DNA of 64,000 bases from Brevibacillus_D fluminis_A (GCF_052072235.1 NZ_CM125436.1:2784001-2848000), one strand, 5' to 3'; shown: positions 1 through 8,593, counted from the first letter of the stretch. Numbers and translations are program-made. Notes: generated by a model from the sequence alone, not told the origin.

Positions 1-1
1 A

Positions 2-1837
2 GGGGAAGAGCTGACGCGGGCGATCGTGCTTGGCACAAAAGAAGTGTTGACGCCGGTGCTCTCCTCGCAATTGACAATGGTCGTCGTCTTTTTGCCGCTG
101 GTGCTGGCGGATTTCGGCGAGGAGTTCCGTCCGATTTTTACCACGATCGCCTTTACGGTGACGGCTGCGATTACCGCATCGACGATCGCCGCGATCTTTT
201 TCGTGCCGATCCTGGCGGAAAGCTTTTTGCGCAAGGATAAAAATGTTGGCGGGCAAGCGAACCAAAAAAGCGTCAGCGCGCGGTTGCTGCGCCTGTTCCA
301 AAAATTCCTAGGCGCGGCGCTGCGCCATCGGATCAAAACGCTGGTTATCGCGCTCGCGCTGTTTGTCGGCTGCTTCTTTTTGACGCCATTCATCAAGCAA
401 GGCAGCTTCATGGACGTAAACGAAAACTTCATCTTCGCGCAGCTTGTGCTGCCGAAAGGAACGAGCATTGAGGCAGCGCGCAGTACGGCGATGGAAGCCG
501 AGCAAACCGTCCTGAAAATGAACGATGTCCGCGATGTATTTGTGGATGTGAACAAGAAAACGGTCACGCTGGTGCTTTCGTTGAAAGGAAAGTCCGAGCG
601 TGCGCACAGCAAAGATGAGCTTAGCCTCGATTTAAACAATCGTTTAAAATCGATCAAAGATGTCGATCGCATCGAAACCAACTTCGGCGGCTCAGCCGGA
701 GCGGCAGCGGTGCAGTTGCAAGTGGTAGGCAAGGAGCTGGAGCCGGCTGCAAAAGTGACGGCTGACGTGGAAAAAATGCTGGTTTCGATTCCAGGCGTCG
801 TCAACACGCGCAACGACTTTTCCGATGGCTACGAGAAGCTAACGCTCGTGCCAAAACAAGAGATGATGGAGCGCATGCAGGTGGATGAGCGCGACCTTTT
901 GTCGCAGCTTAGCGGCTTTATCGGGGAACAAACGATTACGACAATCACGATGGATGGCATCGACATCGACGTGAACGCCACCTATCCGGAAGAATGGATG
1001 AAGCATCCGGATCAATTGAAGCAAGTGATGATTACGACGAAGACCGGTGCGCAAGTTCCGCTGTTTGATCTGGTTGATTGGCGCTACGCGAAATCACCTT
1101 CATCGCTCAAGCATGTAAAAGGGGACCGTGTGATCACCGTTTCCGCAGAAATGGTCGGCACTGACCTCGGTACCGTGGGCAGGGCGATCAATGAAAAATT
1201 GCCAACCTTGTCGGTGCCGGCCGGCTACAAGGTGGAGCTGGCAGGCGATCTGAAGCAGCAAAGCCAGAACATGACCAGCGGGCTGATCGTATTCGCAGGC
1301 GCGATTGCGTTGATTTATGTCATCATGGTCGGACAATTCGGCCGCCTGTCGCATCCGTTCATCATCATGCTGACACTGCCGATGGCCTTTATCGGCGTCG
1401 TGATCGGGCTGGTTTTGACCCAGCGCGTATTCAGCCTGATGGCGATCGTCGGGGTCACCATGCTGATCGGGATCGTCGTGTCCAATGCGATCTTGCTGAT
1501 CGACCGGATCAACACGCTCCGCGAGCGCGGCATGGATTTGCAGGAAGCGATTTTGGAAGGCGTGAAAGACCGCGTCCGTCCGGTACTCATGACCAAATTG
1601 ACGGCGATTCTCGGCATGCTGCCGATGGCGCTGGCGTTCTCGGAAGGCTCGGATTTCCATGCGCCGCTTGCGACCGTCGTTATATTCGGATTGGTGTTCC
1701 ACACGATCATTACCTTGATTTTGGTGCCTGTGCTGTACTCGCTCTTTGAAGGCACATTCGCACGCATTCGTGCCCGCCGTACTGCGCGGCTGGAGAAACG
1801 CAAGGCGCGCGCCACGATTCCGATGATCGAATCATAA
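2..1837 (+). CDS. RND efflux transporter, C-terminal part (5' end outside window)
   Basis: This is the C-terminal part of an HAE/AcrB-type resistance-nodulation-division pump, which exports hydrophobic compounds by proton antiport. The frame is open from base 2, so the gene starts upstream of the window; about 611 of roughly 1000-1050 residues are present. It opens in the conserved stretch ending TMVVVFLPLVLADFG, followed by a helix, a porter-type domain, and four C-terminal helices that include the signature GIVVSNAILLID. Firmicutes carry such pumps singly (SwrC/YerP type). No adaptor is visible because upstream DNA is missing. A perfect terminator follows the stop. The family is certain; the substrate is unknown. 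Confidence 0.93.
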   Translation, partial: GEELTRAIVLGTKEVLTPVLSSQLTMVVVFLPLVLADFGEEFRPIFTTIAFTVTAAITASTIAAIFFVPILAESFLRKDKNVGGQANQKSVSARLLRLFQKFLGAALRHRIKTLVIALALFVGCFFLTPFIKQGSFMDVNENFIFAQLVLPKGTSIEAARSTAMEAEQTVLKMNDVRDVFVDVNKKTVTLVLSLKGKSERAHSKDELSLDLNNRLKSIKDVDRIETNFGGSAGAAAVQLQVVGKELEPAAKVTADVEKMLVSIPGVVNTRNDFSDGYEKLTLVPKQEMMERMQVDERDLLSQLSGFIGEQTITTITMDGIDIDVNATYPEEWMKHPDQLKQVMITTKTGAQVPLFDLVDWRYAKSPSSLKHVKGDRVITVSAEMVGTDLGTVGRAINEKLPTLSVPAGYKVELAGDLKQQSQNMTSGLIVFAGAIALIYVIMVGQFGRLSHPFIIMLTLPMAFIGVVIGLVLTQRVFSLMAIVGVTMLIGIVVSNAILLIDRINTLRERGMDLQEAILEGVKDRVRPVLMTKLTAILGMLPMALAFSEGSDFHAPLATVVIFGLVFHTIITLILVPVLYSLFEGTFARIRARRTARLEKRKARATIPMIES

Positions 1838-1846
1838 TGAAAAAAG

Positions 1847-1881
1847 GCAAAAGAGGCTTGCTGTGAGCAGGCCTCTTTTGC
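1847..1881 (+). terminator. Intrinsic terminator after RND pump
   Basis: Perfect 11-bp stem GCAAAAGAGGC/GCCTCTTTTGC with a 13-base loop, just after the pump stop codon. The stem itself supplies the T-run, and its A-rich 5' arm could allow termination in both directions. Confidence 0.85.
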
Positions 1882-1990
1882 ATGTGGCTGCGCGGTTGTG
1901 TTTGCTGCTCGTTTCTCCTTGGCTCACGGGTCGTTTTCTACTAAAATAAAGGAAAACCCTGTAAAGGGAGGAGCAAAAGGAGGTTTCCCC

Positions 1991-2779
1991 ATGGATTTGC
2001 AGCTTACCGGAAAAACAGCGATTGTGCTGGCTTCCACCAAAGGGCTGGGCAAAGCGACGGCCAAGGCATTGGCGGCGGAAGGAGCCAATGTAGCCATCTG
2101 CGGCCGTGACGAAATTGCGCTCGCCGCGACAAGCCAGGAGATTGAAGAGGCCACCGGCCGCGCTCCGCTTGCGCTGAAAGTGGATGTGCGCAAACCGGAA
2201 GAGATTGAGCAGCTGGTTCAAGCGACTGTCGAACGGTTCGGAACGGTTGATATTTTGATCGCCAATGCAGGCGGCCCTCCGGCTGGCTCATTCGACCAAA
2301 TGACCGATGAACACTGGCAGCTCGCATTTGAGCAAAATTTGCTCAGCTATGTACGCGCGATCCGTGCCGTGCTGCCACATATGCGCAAAGAGCAATTCGG
2401 CCGCATCGTCAATTTCACCTCGTCCTCGATCAAAGAGCCGATCCCCAGCCTGATTTTGTCGAATACGTTCCGTACCGGCATTGTGGGGCTGGCCAAAACG
2501 CTCGCCTCCGAGCTTGGGGGCGACGGTATCCTGATCAATACGGTCGGACCCGGACGGATCGCGACAGACCGCGTCGCGTCGCTCGATGAAATGGCGGCGG
2601 AACGGCTGCAAACCGACAGAGAGGCGATCCGCAAGCAGATGGAAGAGAAAATCCCGCTCGGCCGCTACGGTGAACCGGAAGAATTCGCACGCGTCGTGAC
2701 GTTCCTTGCATCGCCCGCCAACAGCTATGTGACCGGTCAGTCGCTCTTGATCGACGGCGGCATGGTCAAATCGATTTAA
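1991..2779 (+). CDS. SDR-family oxidoreductase with atypical active site
   Basis: Short-chain dehydrogenase/reductase of 262 aa with a Rossmann fold. The start at 1991 is chosen because AAAGGAGG lies just upstream; the frame is open further but without a better site. The nucleotide motif is ASTKGLG (residues 15-21) instead of TGxxxGxG, NAGG is at 92-95 and a candidate catalytic Asn at 116. The Ser motif (SSS, 144-146) is present, but the canonical YxxxK is replaced by SNTFR at 157-161. This matches the group described as beta-ketoacyl-ACP-reductase-like SDRs lacking a perfect catalytic tetrad. Substrate unknown. yajQ follows 48 bp downstream. Confidence 0.92.
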   Translation: MDLQLTGKTAIVLASTKGLGKATAKALAAEGANVAICGRDEIALAATSQEIEEATGRAPLALKVDVRKPEEIEQLVQATVERFGTVDILIANAGGPPAGSFDQMTDEHWQLAFEQNLLSYVRAIRAVLPHMRKEQFGRIVNFTSSSIKEPIPSLILSNTFRTGIVGLAKTLASELGGDGILINTVGPGRIATDRVASLDEMAAERLQTDREAIRKQMEEKIPLGRYGEPEEFARVVTFLASPANSYVTGQSLLIDGGMVKSI

Positions 2780-2827
2780 CGAAAGCATCATCATACATAC
2801 ACGTTTTGATAGGAAGGAGCCAGGCGC

Positions 2828-3319
2828 ATGAGCAAAGAAAGTTCGTTTGACATCGTCTCCAAGATCGAGCTGTCCGAGGTGACGAATGCGATCAACGTCG
2901 CCTTGAAGGAAATCGAGAACCGCTTTGACTTCAAAGGAAGCAAAAGCAACATCACGCTGGAAAAAGAAGAGATCGTCGTCCAATCCGATGACGAGTACAA
3001 ACTGGGGCAAGTGAAGGATGTTTTGCTCAGCAAGCTGATCAAGCGCGAGGTATCGGTAAAAAACCTTGAATACGGCAAAATCGAGCCTGCATCCGGCGGC
3101 ACCGTTCGCCAGCGCGTGAAGCTGATTCAAGGGATCGATAAAGACAATGCGAAGCGGATCAACACGATCATCAAAGATTCGGGCGTCAAGGTGAAAGCGC
3201 AGATCCAGGACGACCAGATCCGTGTGACAGGCAAAAACAAAGACGATTTGCAGCTGATCATCGCTGCGATCCGCAAGGCCGATTTACCGATTGAGGTGCA
3301 ATTCATCAATTATCGCTAG
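2828..3319 (+). CDS. yajQ: YajQ-family nucleotide-binding protein
   Basis: 163-residue protein that matches the YajQ family over its full length: SFDIVSKIEL at the N-terminus and RVTGKNKDDLQLIIAAIRK near the C-terminus. Family members have two ferredoxin-like domains; the Xanthomonas protein binds cyclic-di-GMP. The molecular role in Firmicutes is not settled. The start ATG is preceded by AGGAAGGAG. It lies 48 bp after the SDR gene and may share its transcript. Confidence 0.93.
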   Translation: MSKESSFDIVSKIELSEVTNAINVALKEIENRFDFKGSKSNITLEKEEIVVQSDDEYKLGQVKDVLLSKLIKREVSVKNLEYGKIEPASGGTVRQRVKLIQGIDKDNAKRINTIIKDSGVKVKAQIQDDQIRVTGKNKDDLQLIIAAIRKADLPIEVQFINYR

Positions 3320-3394
3320 GACAAATTGTGATTCTATCTGTCTCCCTTTCCGCGTATGCATGTACTAAATGGCTTTGGAAAGGGAGAAGGAAGA

Positions 3395-3871
3395 ATGAAA
3401 GTATTCATTATCAATGCCAGACAACTGATGATCGGTGCTGCCGTTCTCTTCGCCGTACTTATTGCAGGAATCGTTCTGTTGCTAAGAGAGCCTCTTGATT
3501 CTTCAAGTTCTTCCCTGAGTGAACCGACCAGTGCGACATCGGCGAGCGAGCCGGCCGACCAGCCAATGGGGTTTGACTTGCCGAAGCTTGCCATGGATGT
3601 CACCATGCAAGACAGCGACAAGGCTGACGTCAAGCTCATTACCGAAAACTTTGAGTTCGTCGGTGACGGCAAAGACGAAATGAACGGGATCGTTCACGGA
3701 AAAGGCCACGCCCACATTTACCTGGACGGGAAGATGATCGCCCAGGTGTTCGATTCCGAATTCATTTTATCCAAGCTGCCAAAAGGGGAGCATGATCTGC
3801 GCGTTGAGCTTGCTTACGGCAACCATACGCCTTACCATGTAGAAGCATCGCAGAAGCTGGTGGTGAAATAA
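3395..3871 (+). CDS. Membrane-anchored extracellular protein, unknown function
   Basis: 158-residue protein starting MKVFIINARQ after GGGAGAAGG. One hydrophobic segment (about residues 10-30) is followed by a Ser/Pro-rich linker and an extracellular domain of about 90 residues with GKGHAHIYLDGK and LPKGEHDLRVELAYGNHTPY. The latter reads as a beta-sandwich of the kind seen in small exported domains. I do not recognise a named family. Its own promoter is likely, since 75 bp separate it from yajQ, and a terminator follows. Confidence 0.75.
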   Translation: MKVFIINARQLMIGAAVLFAVLIAGIVLLLREPLDSSSSSLSEPTSATSASEPADQPMGFDLPKLAMDVTMQDSDKADVKLITENFEFVGDGKDEMNGIVHGKGHAHIYLDGKMIAQVFDSEFILSKLPKGEHDLRVELAYGNHTPYHVEASQKLVVK

Positions 3872-3881
3872 TCGATTGGTG

Positions 3882-3918
3882 CAAAAGCGTTCCGTCTGCG
3901 GCGGGCGCTTTGTTTTTG
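3882..3918 (+). terminator. Intrinsic terminator (plus strand)
   Basis: AAAGCG ... CGCTTT stem followed by GTTTTTG, just after the membrane-anchored protein gene. Short stem, moderate strength. Confidence 0.55.
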
Positions 3919-3938
3919 CGGGTACAAAGAAAACGGCC

Positions 3939-3968
3939 AAAAAAAAGAGCAGGGGAGAGATCCCCTGC
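3939..3968 (-). terminator. Terminator of leuCD
   Basis: Stem GCAGGGGA/TCCCCTGC with a 4-base loop. On the minus strand it is followed by CTCTTTTTTTT. It lies 100 bp after the leuD stop, so the 86-bp repeat at 3987-4072 sits inside the leuCD 3' UTR. Confidence 0.85.
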
Positions 3969-3986
3969 AAAGTGTGGTCGTTCTAA

Positions 3987-4072
3987 TACAGATAAGAATT
4001 TATAAAATTCTTATCCAGTATAAGTGCAACCGCGGCTACGCCAACAAACATGGCGTAGCCAGGTTTTCTAAT
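3987..4072 (-). repeat. 86-bp two-hairpin repeat, intact copy, in leuD 3' UTR
   Basis: Matches the interrupted copy (53166-53175 joined to 54993-55070) with 4 substitutions, all in and beside one hairpin loop. Read on the minus strand it starts at the leuD stop codon (ATTAG). It then forms hairpin 1 (GGCTACGCC/GGCGTAGCC, 9 bp), a spacer GCGGTTGCACTTATACTG, and hairpin 2 (GATAAGAATTT/AAATTCTTATC, 11 bp, 3-base loop). Both copies lie between a minus-strand stop codon and its terminator. AG at 3995-3996 corresponds to the core used by the IS110-type element in the other copy. Nature unknown: REP-like element, remnant of an IS200/IS605 end, or structured 3' UTR. Confidence 0.9.
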
Positions 4073-4658
4073 ACCGATGGCTCGCTTCAAACGCAGCGAT
4101 TTTGTCTTCCTGCTGCAAGGTGATCCCGATGTCATCGAGACCGTTGAGCAGGCAGTAACGGCGATATTCATCGACTTCAAAGTCGTAGGACAAGCCGTGG
4201 TTGTCGGTGATGGTTTTTGTTTGCAGATCGATGGTCAGCTCGTACTTCGCATGTTGGTTGGCACGGTTGAACAGCTCATCGACTTGCTCTTCGGACAGTT
4301 TGATCGGCAGCATGCCGTTTTTAAAGCAGTTGTTGTAGAAGATGTCGGCAAAGGATGGCGCGATGATCGCGCGGAAGCCGAAATCGTTCAACGCCCAAGG
4401 CGCATGCTCACGGGAGGAGCCGCAGCCAAAATTGTTGCGTCCGAGCAAAATGGTGGAGTTGCGGTATTCCGGCGTGTTCAGGACGAAATCTTTGATTTCC
4501 TCGCCTTCAGGCGTAAAGCGCCATTCATAGAACAAATATTGGCCGAATCCGGTGCGCTCGATGCGCTTCAGAAATTGTTTCGGGATGATTGCGTCCGTAT
4601 CCACGTTTACGCGATCGAGTGGTGCGGCGACGCCTGTGAGGGTTACAAAAGCTTCCAT
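4068..4658 (-). CDS. leuD: 3-isopropylmalate dehydratase small subunit
   Basis: 196 aa, normal length for LeuD. With LeuC it isomerises 2-isopropylmalate to 3-isopropylmalate in leucine synthesis, in the cytoplasm. The swivel-domain signature GRNNFGCGSSREHAPWAL is intact. The start is preceded by AAGGAGAT and lies 30 bp after the leuC stop, so the two form one operon. leuA and leuB are not in this window. The last codons overlap the edge of the 86-bp repeat, which supplies the TAG stop. Confidence 0.97.
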   Translation of the reverse strand: MEAFVTLTGVAAPLDRVNVDTDAIIPKQFLKRIERTGFGQYLFYEWRFTPEGEEIKDFVLNTPEYRNSTILLGRNNFGCGSSREHAPWALNDFGFRAIIAPSFADIFYNNCFKNGMLPIKLSEEQVDELFNRANQHAKYELTIDLQTKTITDNHGLSYDFEVDEYRRYCLLNGLDDIGITLQQEDKIAAFEASHRY

Positions 4659-4688
4659 TGGTACTATCTCCTTTCACGTATCCGTGGA

Positions 4689-6110
4689 TTATGCAGTCAC
4701 TGTTTCTTTCAACCATTCGCGCACATCGACGAAATGTCCGGCGATTGCAGCGGCAGCGGCCATTTCCGGCCCTACCAGATGCGTGCGGCCATCGCGACCC
4801 TGGCGACCTTCGAAGTTGCGGTTGGAAGTGGAGGCGCAACGATCGCCTGGTTCCAAAATGTCCGGGTTCATCGCCAGGCACATGGAGCAGCCGGACTCGC
4901 GCCATTCAAAACCTGCTTCGATAAAGATTTTGTCGAGGCCTTCTTGCTCCGCGCGCTCTTTGACAGCCTGGGAGCCAGGTACGACGATCGCGTTGACGGA
5001 AGGGGAGACTTTGCGTCCTTTTGCTACAGCAGCAGCGCGGCGCAAGTCTTCGATCCGTCCGTTTGTACAGGAGCCGATGAACACACGGTTGATCGCAATG
5101 TCGGTCATTTTCGTGCCTGGTGTCAGACCCATGTATTTCAGCGCGTCTTGCGCGGCTTTGCGCTCAGCGACAGTCGCGAAATCTTCCGGATTCGGCACGG
5201 TGCTGTTGACGTTTGTCCCCATGCCCGGGCTTGTGCCCCACGTTACTTGCGGTTCGATGGAAGCCGCTTCGATGACGACGCGGGAATCGTACGTTGCGCC
5301 TGGATCGGTTACAAGCGTTTTCCAATCTTCTACCGCTGCGTCGAAAGCTTCGCCTTGTGGTGCGTGACGGCGGCCTTTCAAATAGTTGAAGGTCGTTTCG
5401 TCCGGTGCGATCAAACCAGCGCGCGCGCCTGCCTCGATGGACATGTTGCAAACCGTCATGCGCTCTTCCATGGTGAGCTTTTTGATCGCGTCGCCGGTAT
5501 ACTCGATGACATAGCCGGTCGCGAAATCGGTGCCCCATTTGGCGATGATCGCGAGGATCAAGTCTTTTGCGGTTACGCCTGGGAGCAGGTCGCCATCGAC
5601 ATGAACTTCCAGTGTTTTCGGTTTGGATTGCTGCAGGCATTGCGTTGCCAGCACATGTTCAACCTCGCTGGTACCGATCCCGAATGCGAGTGCGCCGAAA
5701 GCGCCATGTGTGGACGTATGGCTGTCACCGCAAACGATTGTCTTGCCTGGATGAGTCAAGCCAAGCTCAGGTCCGATGACGTGAACGATCCCTTGATCCG
5801 GGCTGTTCAGGTCAGCCAGCGGCACGCCGAATTCTTTACAGTTGGCCGTCAGCGTCTCCATTTGCTGGCGGGAGATCGGGTCTTTTACGTTGAAGCGATC
5901 AGCGGTCGGGACGTTGTGGTCCATCGTCGCGAACGTCAGATCAGGTCTGCGTACTTTGCGGCCGGCGAGACGAAGACCTTCGAATGCTTGCGGCGATGTT
6001 ACTTCATGCACGAGGTGCAGGTCGATATACAGAAGCGAAGGTTTGCCTTGTTCTTCATGGATAACGTGGCGATCCCAGATTTTTTCAAATAATGTGCGAG
6101 GTTTCGACAT
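4689..6110 (-). CDS. leuC: 3-isopropylmalate dehydratase large subunit
   Basis: 473 aa, full length. Aconitase-superfamily enzyme that carries the [4Fe-4S] cluster. The cluster cysteines are visible in GSCTNGR and in GCSMCLAMNPD, and the substrate region VCGDSHTSTHGAFGALAFGIGTSEVEHVLATQ is typical of LeuC (shown here only as the family landmark). Start ATG follows AGGAGGA. It is divergent from a LysR-type gene, a common arrangement for a regulator and its target. The long plus-strand frame opposite leuCD is a shadow. Confidence 0.97.
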   Translation of the reverse strand: MSKPRTLFEKIWDRHVIHEEQGKPSLLYIDLHLVHEVTSPQAFEGLRLAGRKVRRPDLTFATMDHNVPTADRFNVKDPISRQQMETLTANCKEFGVPLADLNSPDQGIVHVIGPELGLTHPGKTIVCGDSHTSTHGAFGALAFGIGTSEVEHVLATQCLQQSKPKTLEVHVDGDLLPGVTAKDLILAIIAKWGTDFATGYVIEYTGDAIKKLTMEERMTVCNMSIEAGARAGLIAPDETTFNYLKGRRHAPQGEAFDAAVEDWKTLVTDPGATYDSRVVIEAASIEPQVTWGTSPGMGTNVNSTVPNPEDFATVAERKAAQDALKYMGLTPGTKMTDIAINRVFIGSCTNGRIEDLRRAAAVAKGRKVSPSVNAIVVPGSQAVKERAEQEGLDKIFIEAGFEWRESGCSMCLAMNPDILEPGDRCASTSNRNFEGRQGRDGRTHLVGPEMAAAAAIAGHFVDVREWLKETVTA

Positions 6111-6175
6111 CGATGGTTCCTCCTAACGATTGACATGAACGTGTGAAAAGTTTGACTTTTTCGTCGTTCACTTGT

Positions 6176-6253
6176 GATAGATCAAATTTTACTTGAGTAT
6201 GGAAGATAGATCAAAGATATAATAGTTATAAGCCGTATAGGTATTGGCTATAA
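6176..6253. promoter_or_regulatory. leuC/lysR divergent control region
   Basis: The 155-bp gap between leuC and the LysR gene holds two direct copies of GATAGATCAAA (6176-6186 and 6205-6215, 29 bp apart). It also holds a dyad TTATAaGCC-N11-GGCTATAA (6226-6253), which fits the interrupted-dyad form of LysR-type boxes. A plausible plus-strand -10 TATAAT is at 6218-6223 with a weak TTGAGT at 6193-6198. The dyad lies just before the LysR ribosome site, which would suit autorepression. Confidence 0.5.
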
Positions 6254-6265
6254 AGGAGCACGTCT

Positions 6266-7165
6266 ATGGAATTACGACAAATTCGCTATGTGTTGGCGGT
6301 GGCGGAAGAGCAGAGCTTTTCCCGCGCTGCTGCCAACCTTCATTTGGCACAGCCGTCGCTAAGCCAGCAGATCGCCAAGCTGGAAAAGGAGTGGGGCGTG
6401 CCGCTGTTTCACCGCCTCCCCCACCATGTCGAGCTGACGGATGCGGGAGAGCGCTTTGTGCAGGTGGCGCGTCCGCTTTTGGATCAGGCGGAAGGATTGG
6501 AGCGGGAGATGCGCGGCTATGCCAGCGGCGAGATCGGCAAGCTGTTTGTGGGCAGCCTGCCGATCACCGGCGCGTACGTGCTGCCGCAGGTCATCTCGGA
6601 ATTCGCCAGCCGCTATCCAGGCGTCGAGCTGCACTTGGTGGAGGAGACATCCAGCATGCTCGAACATCTGCTCGCTGTCGGCAAACTGGATGTCAGCCTG
6701 TTGACGATGCCGATCGAGGCGCCGACCATCGTGCACGAGACGGCCATTATCGAAGAGATTTACCTCGCCGTGCCGCCGGCGCATCCGTTGGCGGGAAAAG
6801 ATGAAATCGATCTGGCTGAGCTGGAAAGCCAGCCGTTTGTTCTATTAAAAGAAGGGCAAGGATTCCGCCAAATTTCCTTGCGGCTTTGCGAGAAGGCGGG
6901 CTTCAAGCCGCGTATCGTATTCGAAAGCTCGAACATCCAGACGGTGCAGTCGCTGGTGGCGGCAGGGATGGGCTTTTCCTTTGCGCCGGCGATGATTACC
7001 GAATCGTCCTGGACGAACAATGCGCCTGTTTATGCGCGGCTTACGACCAGGCCGACGCGGACGCTCGTCGTTGCCTATCGCAAGGACAGGCAGCTGTCGC
7101 GCCCGACAGAAGCGTTCATCCAGCTTTTGAAGGAAAAAGCGTACGACAATGGCATGCAAGTATGA
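6266..7165 (+). CDS. LysR-family transcriptional regulator, divergent from leuCD
   Basis: 299 aa. The N-terminal winged helix-turn-helix (residues 1-60, MELRQIRYVLAVAEEQSF ... QPSLSQQIAKLE) is standard. The C-terminal part is a periplasmic-binding-fold effector domain. Start ATG follows AAAGGAGC. Its divergent position suggests that it controls leuCD, with an effector tied to branched-chain or citrate metabolism; this is inference. CcpC, a LysR regulator of aconitase, is a known analogue, but I cannot say this is an orthologue. Confidence 0.93.
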   Translation: MELRQIRYVLAVAEEQSFSRAAANLHLAQPSLSQQIAKLEKEWGVPLFHRLPHHVELTDAGERFVQVARPLLDQAEGLEREMRGYASGEIGKLFVGSLPITGAYVLPQVISEFASRYPGVELHLVEETSSMLEHLLAVGKLDVSLLTMPIEAPTIVHETAIIEEIYLAVPPAHPLAGKDEIDLAELESQPFVLLKEGQGFRQISLRLCEKAGFKPRIVFESSNIQTVQSLVAAGMGFSFAPAMITESSWTNNAPVYARLTTRPTRTLVVAYRKDRQLSRPTEAFIQLLKEKAYDNGMQV

Positions 7166-7218
7166 TAAACTGAGGAAAATTGGCAGTTCGCGGTAACGAG
7201 CGAAACGAAAGGGTGGGA

Positions 7219-7569
7219 ATGATGGTAGAAATCAAAACAGAAGACGCGTTCCAACAGGCAATCGCCCAGGACAAGGTAGTTGTGGTGAAATTTTTTACAA
7301 CATGGTGCCCGGATTGCCACCGCATCGATCCATTCATGCCGGAAGTCGAGGAAGCGTACAAAGAAAAACTGACGTTTGTTGAGGTCAATCGCGATACGCT
7401 GCCTGAACTCTCGCAATCGCTCGAAATCATGGGAATCCCCAGTTTCGTCGCCTTCCAAAACGGCAAGGAGCTGGTCCGCTTCGTCAGCAAGCTGGCCAAA
7501 AGCCGCGAGGAGATCGAGCAGTTCCTCGATCGCGCCGTACAAGTGAGCGAAGCGCTGAAGCAAGCATAA
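7219..7569 (+). CDS. Thioredoxin-like protein with CPDC active site
   Basis: 116 aa thioredoxin fold. The active site is WCPDC (W29-C33) instead of WCGPC, and the cis-proline loop MGIPSF follows at about residue 74. CPDC changes the expected redox potential. It resembles the YtpP/YdbP group of Bacillus thioredoxin-like proteins. The start is one of two adjacent ATGs (7219 or 7222) after GAAAGGGTGGG. It stands alone between lysR and a pseudouridine synthase and has its own terminator. Confidence 0.9.
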   Translation: MMVEIKTEDAFQQAIAQDKVVVVKFFTTWCPDCHRIDPFMPEVEEAYKEKLTFVEVNRDTLPELSQSLEIMGIPSFVAFQNGKELVRFVSKLAKSREEIEQFLDRAVQVSEALKQA

Positions 7570-7582
7570 TCATAGAAAGCGG

Positions 7583-7619
7583 AAAGGGAACCTGGCATCT
7601 GGCTGTCGGGTTCCTTTTG
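7583..7619 (+). terminator. Intrinsic terminator after thioredoxin-like gene
   Basis: GGAACC/GGTTCC stem flanked by an A-run and TTTT, 14 bp after the stop codon. Confidence 0.65.
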
Positions 7620-7672
7620 CTTGTGAATCCTGTGCGTTATTTGATTGAAGTGAAAGGAAGGGAGCTTGACCG

Positions 7673-8593
7673 ATGATTGCATTGCACAAAAAAGGAGAAT
7701 GGCTGGAAGGGACGCTGGATAAGCGGTATGCGGGCATTCCGTTGGGGCAGCTTTTGCGGGAACAGTGGAAATGGCCGAAGAAAACCGTCCATCTGTTGTT
7801 TCAACGAAAAGAGCTGCTGGTAGATGGACAGCCCGTCTCACAGCTTGCAGCGGGAGCGGCGGGCCAAAAGCTGGCGGCTCGCTTGCTTGCGCCGGAAGAG
7901 CTTGGCATCGAACCGGTGCAGGGCGATCTGGCGGTGCTCTATGAAGATGACCATCTGCTGATCGTCAACAAACCCGCACATCTGCTGGTGCACCCGACAG
8001 AGCCCGAGCACCGGCTGACACTGGATCATTTGGTAGCCGGCTATTTTGCCGCGAACGGGATCGAAAGCAAGGTGCGCCATATTCATCGGCTCGACCAAGA
8101 CACGTCGGGCGCTGTGCTGTATGCGAAGCACGCGCTGGCCGGTGCGTTTCTGGATGAAGCGCTGCGCGTGCGCAAGGTGAAACGGACCTATTTTGCTTAT
8201 GTCCACGGCAAGCTGAAACAGAAGGCAGGCACGATCGACAAGCCGCTCGGCAAAGACCGGCACAATCCGGCGCGCAGGCGCGTGACACCCGGCGGCGAGG
8301 CGGCCGTCACGCATTACCGTCTCATTGAACAGTATGCGCAAGCGGCCAAGCTTTCCTGCCAGCTGGACACAGGGCGTACGCACCAAATCCGCGTGCACCT
8401 GAGCGAGCTGGGCCATCCGTTGATCGGCGACACGCTTTACGGCGGCAAAGCCACAGGCCTGGAGCGGCAGGCGCTGCACGCGGCCTCGCTGTCGCTCATC
8501 CATCCGTTCGGAGGAGCCACGGTACAAGCCGATGCGCCGATGCCAAAAGAGCTGATCGAGCTGGAAAAAGTTCTGCAAAACGCGCGCGCCTGA
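7673..8593 (+). CDS. RluA-family RNA pseudouridine synthase
   Basis: 306 aa, the usual length. The catalytic motif HRLDQDTSGA (Asp near residue 141) and the C-terminal GRTHQIRVHLSELGHPLIGDTLYGG place it in the RluA/RsuA superfamily. The N-terminal 70 residues resemble a degenerate S4 RNA-binding domain (LLVDGQPVSQ). It converts specific uridines in rRNA or tRNA; the target site cannot be told from sequence (RluD- or YhcT/YjbO-like in Bacillus terms). The ribosome site is AAAGGAAGGGAG. Confidence 0.93.
   Translation: MIALHKKGEWLEGTLDKRYAGIPLGQLLREQWKWPKKTVHLLFQRKELLVDGQPVSQLAAGAAGQKLAARLLAPEELGIEPVQGDLAVLYEDDHLLIVNKPAHLLVHPTEPEHRLTLDHLVAGYFAANGIESKVRHIHRLDQDTSGAVLYAKHALAGAFLDEALRVRKVKRTYFAYVHGKLKQKAGTIDKPLGKDRHNPARRRVTPGGEAAVTHYRLIEQYAQAAKLSCQLDTGRTHQIRVHLSELGHPLIGDTLYGGKATGLERQALHAASLSLIHPFGGATVQADAPMPKELIELEKVLQNARA

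Noticed and set aside
4077..6092. Long plus-strand frame (671 codons) opposite leuCD
   Set aside because: leuC and leuD are certain on the minus strand; the frame has no ribosome site or domain and is a GC-skew shadow.
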